Positions 1-8,398 are shown, counted from the stretch's first letter. The stretch: 64,000 nucleotides of DNA from Runella sp. MFBS21 (GCF_029433105.1 NZ_JARNTW010000011.1:1-64000), one strand, 5' to 3'. A program made the numbers and translations. Notes: generated from the letters alone by a model not told the origin.

Positions 1-118
1 TGCAATGCTTAAGTTACGAACAAGGTATGAGTCGGATAGGTGGTGCGAAGTCAAAAAGAAAGTGCTCCAAATCAATTTTAAGCATCTAAACAATGCGGCA
101 TGAAGGCGACAATTTGCA

Positions 119-226
119 ATGCACCCCTTTTGCATTGAGGTTTCGTCAGGGAAAATTGAGCGGAATGAAATCTCTAAGCTTTTTGCGACAACTTTAGAAA
201 ATAAATTTCAAGCCAATGAAGTATAA
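119..226 (+). CDS. short ORF, possible gene fragment
   Basis: A 35-codon frame begins with MHPFCIEVSSGKIERNEISK and ends in TAA; it stays open about five codons upstream of the ATG. The residue mix looks protein-like, with alternating acidic, basic and hydrophobic residues. It overlaps the next ORF's ATG (216) in another frame, as in translational coupling or in a frameshifted remnant of one gene. I recognise no family. It could equally be the decayed edge of a gene truncated when the defence island arrived. Confidence 0.2.
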   Translation: MHPFCIEVSSGKIERNEISKLFATTLENKFQANEV

Positions 227-416
227 GGTTTGTGGCGACTTTAATTACATTTATTTCAAAGCTGCTAAGACTTCAACTATTATTGACGATAGATGGACAC
301 CAATTCACATTGAACTTCCGCCGTCAATACGGTTAGATAAAGACAATAATTTACCAATTTTTGCAGCCGAATTTATTAAGTATTTGAGTGAAACAATTTC
401 CGAAATATGTAAGTAG
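216..416 (+). CDS. small hypothetical protein
   Basis: This 66-residue ORF has a plausible soluble alpha/beta composition (IHIELPPSIRLDKDNN then a helix-like C-terminus). It shows no signal peptide, membrane segment or motif I recognise. It overlaps the preceding 35-codon ORF by about 11 nt. The 249 bp from its stop to the next gene are AT-rich and could carry the island promoter. It may be an accessory-region gene or a leftover fragment; function unknown. Confidence 0.3.
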   Translation: MKYKVCGDFNYIYFKAAKTSTIIDDRWTPIHIELPPSIRLDKDNNLPIFAAEFIKYLSETISEICK

Positions 417-665
417 TAAAAGTGACAGAGCAAAAAAGACAGACAACATTGCATTGGTGATGTGTAAGCTAACGATTACAACCACTAAAGTCTAAAGAGT
501 TGAATGTAAAAAGCATTTTAGCCTAATCAAACTTGAGAGTAAATAGATTAAAAAAACTTACTTTAAAGCATTTTTGCTAAATTTAACATTGAAAATATAG
601 TGCTTTTTAAAGGTTCTTATTACATCCTGAAATACAAACTGCTTGCAGTTTTATCCCAAATTTGA

Positions 666-1769
666 ATGGAAGAGAAAAATCCTACATTATTTATCAGTTA
701 TAGTCATGATAGCAAAGAGCATCAAGATAGAGTCCTTAATTTATCCAATAAATTACGAGGAGAAGGGATTGATTGTATACTTGACCAATATGAAGATTCT
801 CCGCCTGAAGGATGGCCAAAATGGATGGACAAAAATATAAAGAAATCGGATTTTGTTTTAGTTGTTTGTACAGAGGTCTATTACAACCGAGTAATGGGGG
901 ACGATGAAAAAGGTTTGGGCATAAAATGGGAAAGTACACTAATATATCAGCAATTGTATAATGCAGGTGCCAATAACACTAAACTCATCCCGGTAATTTT
1001 TAATGACGGAAAATTTGAATATATTCCTGAACCACTTCAAGGATCCACATTTTACAATGTTGATGATTCCGAGAGTTATGATAAGCTGTATTGGAGACTA
1101 AGAGGTGTTAAAAGAGAAAAACCTAAACTTGGGAAACTTAGAGAGCTGCCATTAAAAGAAAGAAAAACTTTATTTGTTTCAGGGCTTATTGACCAAGTAA
1201 AATGGGACGAAGCAAAATGGAAAAATGGAGTTGCATATCTTTTTGCAGATAAGATTCCTACTCCTCCAGTCATTACAGTATTCTTTGATAATTTCGAATT
1301 AGGGAAAGAAATATTTAAAGAAATAATAGAAAAGGTTGGAAAAGATGATGTAGAGGAAAGATTAAGATTATCAATTATTGAAGGCGATGCACCAAATCAA
1401 GAACATGGTTATTTTGTCACGATTGGAGAAAATATTGAAGCGACGGATGCTTTATTAAAGAAAACCAAAGTGCATCAAGAAATTAAATATGTTGCAATTG
1501 GGCAAAGAATTCATCGAATGAAGCCTGATAAAGACTCAAAAAATCTTTCATATTTTAAAAGCGAATGTCAAAAATATGGTTGTTATTTCATTGCTCCTGC
1601 AAAACAAACTGGCAATCCTGAAAAAGGTGAAAAAGTAAATGTAGATGTAGATTTAGATCACAAAATCTTTAAAAGAAAAATCGAATTTAGAAAATATGAG
1701 GATGTATCTACGGATAACGATCCCGATTCAATACTAAAATCAGGGTATATAACCAATCACAAATTTTAA
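666..1769 (+). CDS. SEFIR-domain protein, first gene of the SPARTA operon
   Basis: The N-terminal ~150 residues form a SEFIR domain (TIR-like, named after eukaryotic IL-17 receptor signalling). They show FISYSHDSKEHQDRV at 9-23, LDQYEDSPPEGWPKWM at 39-54, DFVLVVCTEVYYNRV at 62-76, and WE-x-x-LI around 88-93, where the Glu lies in the candidate NADase pocket. Bacterial SEFIR proteins have been reported to deplete NAD+ in anti-phage abortive infection. The C-terminal ~200 residues (VFFDNFELGKEIF at about 205; GYFVTIGENIEA about 245; a conserved-looking IGQRIHRM about 275) are soluble, and I cannot assign them; they may be the sensor half. The TIR-APAZ gene starts 22 bp downstream, so the two are probably cotranscribed. 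No SEFIR gene is part of the standard two-gene SPARTA system. Confidence 0.88.
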   Translation: MEEKNPTLFISYSHDSKEHQDRVLNLSNKLRGEGIDCILDQYEDSPPEGWPKWMDKNIKKSDFVLVVCTEVYYNRVMGDDEKGLGIKWESTLIYQQLYNAGANNTKLIPVIFNDGKFEYIPEPLQGSTFYNVDDSESYDKLYWRLRGVKREKPKLGKLRELPLKERKTLFVSGLIDQVKWDEAKWKNGVAYLFADKIPTPPVITVFFDNFELGKEIFKEIIEKVGKDDVEERLRLSIIEGDAPNQEHGYFVTIGENIEATDALLKKTKVHQEIKYVAIGQRIHRMKPDKDSKNLSYFKSECQKYGCYFIAPAKQTGNPEKGEKVNVDVDLDHKIFKRKIEFRKYEDVSTDNDPDSILKSGYITNHKF

Positions 1770-1791
1770 TTATTTTTATAATGATATAGTC

Positions 1792-3078
1792 ATGTCAATA
1801 AAAAACACGATTTTCATAAGTCATGCACAACCTGAAGATAATTATTTTTGCTCATGGATTGCTTCAAAATTACGACTTCTTGGTTATAATGTTTGGCTTG
1901 AATTAGATGATTTAAATAGTGGAAGCACATTCAATGCTAAAGTAGAAAGTGTTATAAGAAATGAAGCCTGTCTATGTTTAGCGGTAGTCTCTAATGCATA
2001 TATAAATAAACTAAAAATTGCTTACTCTGGGGTAAGTAATGAAGCAAATTTGATGTTACAATTAGCTCGTGGACAAGAAGACTTTATTATTCCTTTTCAA
2101 ATAAGTGATTTTGCTGTTTATAATTTACCAATGCAGTTTGCTGGTATTGACACAATAAATTTTAATGACAATTGGGCGACAGGGTTAGAAAAGTTAATAA
2201 AATTTTTAAACAAAAAAAATATTCAAAAAGTAGATAAAACAGACATTATACTTGAAGAATGGTACAAATCAATAAAACATAAGTCAACAGTAAAGGAAAG
2301 AGAAGAGAGGTACTATACGAATTGGTTTCCTATATATTTTCCAGAAAAAATTTATATTCATAAGCCAAATGTATTAGATTGGAAAGAGACATATAAAATT
2401 CCTTATACATTTTTGCGTTGCAAAGATAGAATTATAGGGTTTTTCTCTGAAGAAGAATGTAAAAAGTACATTGATGTTTTTTCAAGCGATACTTATGAAA
2501 TTCAAAGTTTTTTTTCAAATTTTGACCTTGATCTTTCTGAAACAGAAGATAAGTTAAAACTACCTAATAAGTTATTAGTCAATTTAGTAAACAAAATTTT
2601 CAGAAATTTTTTACATTCTAAAAATTTATCTAAGTATGAATTAAGCAGTAAAAAGGAAGCTTTTTATTTTGACAGCCTTCCTGAAGAATCTAATAGAGTT
2701 TCATTAAAGAAATATAAAAAAACAAATCGTACAATAAATGGGATTAGCAATGAATATAAATGGTTTTTTGCCATAAGTGGATTTGCAAACTTATACCCAT
2801 TTCCACATATTTTAATATCAAGTCATTTATATTTTACAAAAAAAAATGGAGAATTAATAAATGACCCAGATATGATGCAAAGTTTAAGAAGAAGCGTACC
2901 CAGTGGTTGGTATAATAGAAAATGGTTTGAAACATTGTTAGCTATGTCTTTGAAAGTTTCTGAGGATAATGATTTTTGGGAAATTAATGTTGGCAGTAGC
3001 AATTTATTTAAAATTGCTTCATTGCCATATGAAGTTGTTTCACCTTTAGGATATATAGAACCACAAAATGCTGAGTAA
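1792..3078 (+). CDS. TIR-APAZ protein, SPARTA effector subunit
   Basis: Residues 1-140 are a TIR domain (IFISHAQPED at 7-16, GYNVWLELDDL at 31-41, a Glu near 84 in GVSNEANLML at the usual NADase catalytic position). The remainder fits an APAZ domain, the N-terminal-Ago-like region that pairs with short Argonautes. Its best signature is RRSVPSGWYNRKW at about 366-378, followed by a LLAMSL helix. In characterised SPARTA systems this subunit forms a heterodimer with short pAgo; when guide RNA finds target DNA the complexes oligomerise and TIR hydrolyses NAD(P)+, killing or arresting the invaded cell. The 428-residue length is usual for the family. The stop lies inside the next gene (11-bp overlap), which supports coupled expression of a stoichiometric complex. 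Confidence 0.93.
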   Translation: MSIKNTIFISHAQPEDNYFCSWIASKLRLLGYNVWLELDDLNSGSTFNAKVESVIRNEACLCLAVVSNAYINKLKIAYSGVSNEANLMLQLARGQEDFIIPFQISDFAVYNLPMQFAGIDTINFNDNWATGLEKLIKFLNKKNIQKVDKTDIILEEWYKSIKHKSTVKEREERYYTNWFPIYFPEKIYIHKPNVLDWKETYKIPYTFLRCKDRIIGFFSEEECKKYIDVFSSDTYEIQSFFSNFDLDLSETEDKLKLPNKLLVNLVNKIFRNFLHSKNLSKYELSSKKEAFYFDSLPEESNRVSLKKYKKTNRTINGISNEYKWFFAISGFANLYPFPHILISSHLYFTKKNGELINDPDMMQSLRRSVPSGWYNRKWFETLLAMSLKVSEDNDFWEINVGSSNLFKIASLPYEVVSPLGYIEPQNAE

Positions 3079-4618
3079 AGACCTATTAATTTTTGAAGAG
3101 CCCAAATTAATTTTTGGATATAATCAAAGTACTGAAGATCCAAGAGATGGCTTAGTACTATTTGGTCCTTACCAAAGAGATGACTCTAGTAGAGTGAAAG
3201 CTGGTGTTATAGGAACTGAGATGGGACTAGTATTGTACAAATCCTTTGTAAAAAGATTAAATCAGCCCATATTTTCTACGAAAACAGTATATGGTAATCT
3301 AAAAAGTGATGAAGAGGCCAGGCCAAGCTTTCCAGGGTTTGAAAGTGTTTTCGGTATTAAATGGCCTAGTGAGCCAGAACTATTTTTGCCTGTCAATAAG
3401 GTAGAAATAGATACAAAACTACTTGAGAAATCAAAAAAAATAAGGGCAAGTAATATAGTTGATTTATTCTTGTCAAAAATTGTAAGGGCTAATAATGAGG
3501 AAGATAACTCAGTTAATTTATGGGTAATTATCATTCCTAATTCAGTATGGAAAAACTGTAGGCCGGAATCAGCAGGGAGGGAGATCAGTAAAGGTACTCA
3601 AAATTTTTTAGACTTAACGAAAGGCGGTCAAACACTATTATTTAAAGAAGATGAAGCATATATTGATGAAATTGAGAAGTTACTTGATTCGACTTCCGAT
3701 TTTCATAATCTCTTAAAAGCCCGATTAATTCAAGAAGGTATAACAGCTCCTGTGCAGATAATTGTTGAAAGTACTTTATTATTTAAAGATAAGCTTAGAA
3801 ATAAAGAATATGATGAAAACGTAAAATGTCATCTAGCATGGACACAATCTACAACAATTTATTATAAATTAGGTAAATTACCTTGGAAATTAAATGACAT
3901 AAGAGATGATGTTTGTTATCTGGGGTTAATATTTAAAAAAGGCAATAAAGAGGATAATAATGTCTGTAGTGCAGCGCAAATGTTTTTAAAGGATGGTGAT
4001 GGGACTGTATTTAGGGGTAACATTGGACTATGGGAAACTAAAAAAGGAGAATACCATCTAGACAGAGTTGAAGCAAGTAATGTTTTAAGTATGGCTTTGG
4101 ATGATTATTTTTATAAGTGGAACAAATACCCAAAAGAATTATTTATTCATGGGAGGTCACATTTTACAGATGAGGAATGGTTTGGATTTGAAGATGCTAT
4201 AAACATAAAAGGAGCTAATACTTTACTTACAGGTATAGTAATAAAAGCAGAATCAGGTAAGTTGAAGATATATCGTGATGTTGAAAATGAAGTTTGCAAT
4301 TATGGTGTAATGCGTGGGTTAGCATTTAAAGTTAGTGATGTAGAAGCATTTTTATTTACTAAAGGTTTTGTTCCTAGGCTAAATACTAGTACAAGTATGG
4401 AAATTCCAAATCCGATTCATATTATTATTTCTAGAGGTGAAGCAGACTTGAAAGTAGTTTTGCAAGATATTATGGCACTTACAAAGCTTAATTACAATTC
4501 GTGCATTTATGGTGATGGTTTACCCGTAACTTTAAGATTTTCCGACAAAATTGGAAGTATATTAACTGCAACAGAAATTTTGAAATCAGACAAAAAACAA
4601 TTCAAATACTACATCTAA
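3068..4618 (+). CDS. short prokaryotic Argonaute (MID-PIWI), SPARTA
   Basis: The 516-residue protein begins with the short-pAgo signature EPKLIFGYNQ (11-20) and EDPRDGLVLFGPY (23-35). It has no N or PAZ domains, only MID (WVIIIPNSVWKNC region) and PIWI parts. Catalytic Asp/Glu positions of nuclease-active PIWI look lost: YLGLIFKKGN replaces the expected D-containing strand, and LFIHGRSHFTDEEW lies where another acidic residue is expected. Short pAgos are known as guide-dependent target sensors, not slicers. Its role here would be to bind small guide RNA, recognise plasmid or phage DNA, and switch on the TIR partner encoded just upstream. The start overlaps the TIR-APAZ gene and the membrane-protein gene starts one nucleotide after its stop. 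Confidence 0.93.
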   Translation: MLSKDLLIFEEPKLIFGYNQSTEDPRDGLVLFGPYQRDDSSRVKAGVIGTEMGLVLYKSFVKRLNQPIFSTKTVYGNLKSDEEARPSFPGFESVFGIKWPSEPELFLPVNKVEIDTKLLEKSKKIRASNIVDLFLSKIVRANNEEDNSVNLWVIIIPNSVWKNCRPESAGREISKGTQNFLDLTKGGQTLLFKEDEAYIDEIEKLLDSTSDFHNLLKARLIQEGITAPVQIIVESTLLFKDKLRNKEYDENVKCHLAWTQSTTIYYKLGKLPWKLNDIRDDVCYLGLIFKKGNKEDNNVCSAAQMFLKDGDGTVFRGNIGLWETKKGEYHLDRVEASNVLSMALDDYFYKWNKYPKELFIHGRSHFTDEEWFGFEDAINIKGANTLLTGIVIKAESGKLKIYRDVENEVCNYGVMRGLAFKVSDVEAFLFTKGFVPRLNTSTSMEIPNPIHIIISRGEADLKVVLQDIMALTKLNYNSCIYGDGLPVTLRFSDKIGSILTATEILKSDKKQFKYYI

Positions 4619-4619
4619 A

Positions 4620-5105
4620 ATGGCAACTACACCTGATAAAGACTCTATTCACAAAGAATTAGATCTAATCCAAGATATAATTAAAAGAATGGCACAAAAT
4701 TCCTTTCAAGTAAAAGGATGGCTGATAGGGATATTAAGTGCAATCATTGTCTTTGAAAAAGATCATTTAATATTAGCTGGTGGGAATGATAAAGCTACTA
4801 GCCTTTGGTTAAATGTGCTTTTATTATTGCCAATTTTATGTTTCTGGTTTTTAGATTCATATTTTTTATCAACAGAGAGACTTTATAGAGAAGTATATAA
4901 ATGGGTAATAAAGCACAGAACCAATACTAATGCTTACCTTTTTGATTTAAATACTTTTTCGAGAGAAATTAATGGAGTAACTGAAGAACTTAATAAACCC
5001 GAAAATAAAATTAGAAATATCTGGTATTCAGACACTCTTTTTTTCTTTTATTTTGTACCAATACTTTTTGTACTCGCTTTAGTTATATTTAACATATCTA
5101 AATAA
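4620..5105 (+). CDS. three-segment membrane protein coupled to SPARTA
   Basis: The 161-residue protein starts one base after the Argonaute stop, so it is almost certainly in the same operon. The N-terminus is charged and helical (DLIQDIIKRMAQNSFQVKGW), followed by membrane segments at about 37-52, 64-85 and 138-159. The 'RMA-NSF-x-x-KGW' pattern is one I associate with small membrane proteins seen near bacterial immunity genes, and the layout resembles SLATT-type pore-forming effectors. I have not verified that assignment. It could be a second, membrane-depolarising effector or an anchor for the SPARTA complex. Characterised SPARTA systems do not need such a gene, so this is a candidate extra component. 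Confidence 0.72.
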   Translation: MATTPDKDSIHKELDLIQDIIKRMAQNSFQVKGWLIGILSAIIVFEKDHLILAGGNDKATSLWLNVLLLLPILCFWFLDSYFLSTERLYREVYKWVIKHRTNTNAYLFDLNTFSREINGVTEELNKPENKIRNIWYSDTLFFFYFVPILFVLALVIFNISK

Positions 5106-5418
5106 ACACAAAACTATCTATTAACATTAAACACAATAAAAAACAGTGTATATAATAATAAAATTAAGTAAATCAAACCTGTAACTCTTTATTTCATCAA
5201 CTCTGATTGTGTAAAGTATATTAGTATTGCATTTTTAATGACTAAAAAAAGTAAGAACAATTATTTGTTAGAAGCATTTTGCGGGTAATAGGAATTAATG
5301 CCAGGCTACAAATTAGCATTATAGAGTAAACAATTACATTCTACCAAAAGTAGTAAATCGAAAAACAAATATTAATCCACTATTAATAGGATGAATATAT
5401 TATTTTAAAGCTCTAATT
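5106..5418 (+). other. AT-rich intergenic gap inside the defence island
   Basis: This 313-bp stretch has no convincing ORF on either strand. It is very AT-rich with homopolymer A and T runs. It separates the SEFIR-SPARTA-membrane-protein operon from the SEFIR-RecA gene in the same direction, so it probably contains a terminator or a separate promoter. I see no clear hairpin followed by a T tract and no exact TAnnTTTG box. Confidence 0.5.
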
Positions 5419-7308
5419 ATGTCTAAGGTTTTTGTAAGTTACTGTCAGGAGCCAAGTGATAATTTTTACTCAGAACGAGTAGAGACACTTTCAGCATATT
5501 TAAATAAATTTGGCATTTTTTGTTTAATTGATAAATACGATCCTCATCCATCAGAAGGATGGCCAAAATGGATGCAAAAGAGGGTTGATGAGTCAGATTT
5601 TTTAATTATTGTTTTCTCTCCCAATTATTATAAAAGAGCTAGTGGTAAAGAAGTAGATGGTCATGGCTTTGGGGTTAAATTTGAGGCTACTCTAATATTG
5701 AATGAGCTTTATTTTAATGATAGTGTTAGTGATAAAATTATTCCTGTCATCTTAAGGAAAGAAGACATAAATTACATTCCTAATCCTTTTAAAAGTCTAA
5801 GTTTCTATGATTTAAGCCAACAAATAGGTTTTGAGATGTTATATAGAAGAATTACAAATCAACCTCTAATAGTTAAACCAGAGACAGGTGATATTATTAT
5901 GTTAGATACTAAGAAAACAATAGATGAAGATTCTATATTTTCGCTTAATCAGGATGAGAATTCCGATAACAAATCAAATACTATTATTGCTGATGCAACG
6001 GCGGAAATTGAGTTAAAAATAAAGGGAGAGTTCGAAAGTTTTTCACCCCAAAGGCAAGCTCAAATTTTAGCTTTTATTGCAAAATCTTTAGAAATTGACG
6101 GAGCTGAGATAATAATTAAAACTATTAGAAAAGGAAGTATTTTACTTACATTAGAGCTAAGAGCTGACTTAGCTGAAAGACTTTTATGGGCAGTTAAAAG
6201 CGGACATTTTGAAGAATTAGATATTATTGATGCTGAAATTGGCTTATATCATGAAAAAATTATATATAAGTCTTCCACTTCAAAACAAAGTACAGAGCTA
6301 AAACAAAAGTTTAAAGCCCTACAAAGTACACTTGAGAAGCTGGACAAAGCTTACGGAAAAGGCACTGTAATGCGTCTCAGTGACAAAAAAGTAATGGACG
6401 TAGAAGTCATTTCAACTGGTTCAGTTGGTTTGGACTTAGCCTTAGGAATCGGTGGATTGCCACGCGGCCGTGTTGTTGAAATTTACGGCCCTGAATCCTC
6501 AGGGAAGACCACTCTTGCCATGCATTGTATTGCAGAAGCACAAAAAGCAGGCGGCTTGGCAGCCTTCATTGATGCAGAGCACGCTTTCGACCGTATTTAT
6601 GCCAAAAAATTAGGGATTGACACTCAAAACCTCCTTATTTCACAGCCTGATAACGGAGAGCAAGCCCTCGAAATCGCTGAACATTTGATTTCATCAGGTG
6701 CTCTTGACATTATCGTGATTGACTCCGTAGCGGCTCTGGTTCCCAAAGTCGAAATCGAAGGCGAAATGGGAGACAGCAAAATGGGTTTACAAGCCCGTTT
6801 AATGTCGCAGGCATTGCGTAAACTTACCGGGGTGATCAACCGCACCAACTGTTGCTGTATTTTCATTAACCAGTTACGTGACAAAATTGGTGTGATGTTT
6901 GGCAGCCCCGAAACAACTACGGGTGGTAATGCGCTCAAGTACTATTCTTCGGTGCGTTTGGATATTCGTCGTATCGGTCAGATCAAAGAAAGTGCGGATA
7001 GAATCACTGGCAACCGCACAAGGGTTAAAGTGGTGAAAAACAAATTGGCACCTCCTTTTAAAGTAGTCGAATTTGACATCATGTACGGGGAAGGTATTTC
7101 TAAAGTTGGTGAGATCATTGACTTGGCCGTTGATTTGGAGATTGTTAAAAAATCTGGTTCTTGGTTCAGTTACGAAGGAAGTCGTTTAGCGCAAGGACGT
7201 GACTCAGTGAAACAACTTTTGAAAGATAGTCCAGAATTGACAGAAGAACTGGAGCAAAAGATTCGCACCAAAATTACTGAAAATGAAGAAATTTATTTTA
7301 TTAATTAG
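5419..7308 (+). CDS. SEFIR-RecA fusion protein
   Basis: This 629-residue ORF combines three parts. Residues 1-150 are a SEFIR domain ([18 protein letters not shown], then SEGWPKWM at 45-52, FEATLIL at 88-94). Residues ~190-280 are a small alpha/beta domain ([20 protein letters not shown], then [14 protein letters not shown]) resembling adaptor domains in multidomain immune proteins, perhaps TRADD-N-like (guess). Residues ~293-629 are an essentially complete RecA: N-terminal polymerisation helix, Walker A GPESSGKT (357-364), catalytic Glu in DAEHAF (385-390), VIDSVAAL Walker B, DNA loops near [14 protein letters not shown] and [14 protein letters not shown], and the C-terminal domain ending shortly after ENEE. 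All key RecA residues are intact and the frame is unbroken. The first part is AT-rich like the island; the RecA part has host-like base composition. It may act as an NAD-depleting effector triggered by RecA filaments on single-stranded DNA (inference). Alternatively, an island insertion happened to fuse to a recA copy. Confidence 0.9.
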   Translation: MSKVFVSYCQEPSDNFYSERVETLSAYLNKFGIFCLIDKYDPHPSEGWPKWMQKRVDESDFLIIVFSPNYYKRASGKEVDGHGFGVKFEATLILNELYFNDSVSDKIIPVILRKEDINYIPNPFKSLSFYDLSQQIGFEMLYRRITNQPLIVKPETGDIIMLDTKKTIDEDSIFSLNQDENSDNKSNTIIADATAEIELKIKGEFESFSPQRQAQILAFIAKSLEIDGAEIIIKTIRKGSILLTLELRADLAERLLWAVKSGHFEELDIIDAEIGLYHEKIIYKSSTSKQSTELKQKFKALQSTLEKLDKAYGKGTVMRLSDKKVMDVEVISTGSVGLDLALGIGGLPRGRVVEIYGPESSGKTTLAMHCIAEAQKAGGLAAFIDAEHAFDRIYAKKLGIDTQNLLISQPDNGEQALEIAEHLISSGALDIIVIDSVAALVPKVEIEGEMGDSKMGLQARLMSQALRKLTGVINRTNCCCIFINQLRDKIGVMFGSPETTTGGNALKYYSSVRLDIRRIGQIKESADRITGNRTRVKVVKNKLAPPFKVVEFDIMYGEGISKVGEIIDLAVDLEIVKKSGSWFSYEGSRLAQGRDSVKQLLKDSPELTEELEQKIRTKITENEEIYFIN

Positions 7309-7316
7309 TTTCTTCC

Positions 7317-7400
7317 ATATATAATCGAGCAAATATTTATCTATTTTGTTTACTGTAGAGGATGCGTAAAAATTGAATAAATATTTGCTCGATTATATAT
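7317..7400. repeat. perfect 24-bp inverted repeat with 36-nt loop
   Basis: Arms at 7317-7340 and 7377-7400 are exact reverse complements; the core reads ATCGAGCAAATATTTAT. The left arm begins nine bases after the SEFIR-RecA stop. It could be a transcription-ending or RNA-stabilising hairpin, the footprint of an excised small element, or a recombination site marking the right edge of the recA segment. The stem is AT-rich and no T tract follows, so a standard intrinsic terminator is not the best reading. Confidence 0.85.
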
Positions 7401-7617
7401 TTCATGAATGCATTATGGTAGGAAATAGTGAATTCAGGACATTTAAGAATTATGCAAGCGAATGTTTAGCTTTATTGATAATAATAGGCAATACTGAAAA
7501 GAAAAATACTTATTTAATACTTGTAAATTCTCTAATGATAATTACAATTTGTTTGTTGATCTTCTCACGCTCGGCAACTGTTTTATATTGAATATGAATA
7601 CTAAAGAGAATTTGAAT

Positions 7618-8168
7618 TTAGAGGGCAGCAAATTCAAACATATATACATCTTTGCAATCAGTTGGTTTCAATGCTGACACGCTTGCCTTATCTTCAAGCA
7701 ATTTTTTAAGTATTTCCCCAGTTTTTCTGTTCATAATCACGATAGTTTTGGGCGCATTACTTCTAAAAGATCAAAGAAAATTTCAAGCTGCTTTTGAAAA
7801 AAAGAAACTGCATCGTTAGTTTTCAATAATCCGAGCAAGGTATCTTAGCTTGACTCCCTCAACTGGAATAAAGCTAACTGTTCTCAAGACATTCCCACTT
7901 TCTTAGCTATTTTACGATGACGTTCAAAATAATTAAGTTTTTGACAATGGTATTGCTGTATAGTTTGCCAGGCTTGAAAGTAAAATATCCTTTGACAGAA
8001 TCACGGTCAGGTGCAAACTCTGTATTGGCAAGAACTTTAACAATATCATTTTCACCTAAAGAAGGATTGATACCAATAAATAATAGCGAATCAGGTTTAA
8101 TGATTGATTTAGTAGATAAAGATAATTATTTATAAACGCTAATTGGAGTTTATATCATTCTTTTCCAT
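7618..8168 (-). pseudogene. decayed uracil-DNA-glycosylase-superfamily gene
   Basis: No intact ORF exists, but consecutive minus-strand frames read as one degraded protein. From 8125 down: PDSLLFIGINPSLGEND (the FxGxNP motif of the UDG superfamily), then TFKPGKLYSNTIVKNL. In a second frame: KIAKKVGMS, a TGA where Trp is plausible, EQLALFQLRESS, a TAA where Gln is plausible, then NDAVSFFQKQLEIFFDLLEV. In a third frame: KTIVIMNRKTGEILKKLLED, ending at a TAA at 7618-7620. An upstream ATG at 8168 could be the old start. At least two stops and two or three frameshifts disable it. The family call rests on motif order only; the fact of decay is directly visible. Confidence 0.72.
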
Positions 8169-8357
8169 GTCTTATATTATTTTTAAGAATTTTTTTTCTC
8201 CTTTAATTAAAATAATAGGAGTTACACTTCTGCAACGGTCGTCCCTGATTTGTAACCTCTATAGTGTCCTACCTACAACGCTCGCTCTTGATTGGCCCCC
8301 ACCACCACATTATTTCACCCCGTGAACAAGATTGTGCTTATACACTATACAGAATTA

Positions 8358-8398
8358 CTAAAAGTACTTTTAGCAAAATAACCGTTTTACTATATTTG
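8358..8398 (+). promoter_or_regulatory. palindromic operator and -7 box of the toxin-antitoxin-like unit
   Basis: A perfect 16-bp palindrome, ctaaaagtacttttag (8358-8373), lies just before TATATTTG (8391-8398), an exact match to the Bacteroidota -7 consensus TAnnTTTG. The palindrome covers the -33 region, so a bound repressor would block the promoter. The short ORF at 8423 starts 25 bp downstream. Self-repression by the first gene product would be typical of toxin-antitoxin units (inference). Confidence 0.6.

Noticed and set aside
3068-4618. Slicing (nuclease-active) Argonaute
   Set aside because: It lacks N and PAZ domains and the PIWI acidic residues expected for cleavage are not in place; the TIR-APAZ partner fits a non-slicing sensor.
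5419-7308. Ordinary recA with a misplaced start
   Set aside because: The frame is open from the SEFIR start through RecA with no stop, and no ATG lies at the usual RecA N-terminus; residue order is continuous with normal codons on both sides.
7373-7591. 72-residue ORF starting in the inverted repeat
   Set aside because: Its first codons are the repeat arm, the composition is Ile/Leu-rich as expected of AT-rich noise, and no motif is seen.
7917-8135. 72-residue plus-strand ORF
   Set aside because: It lies antisense to the decayed glycosylase-like gene, whose minus-strand reading is far more protein-like.
8143-8325. 60-residue plus-strand ORF
   Set aside because: It overlaps the 5' end of the decayed gene and has no credible domain or start context.
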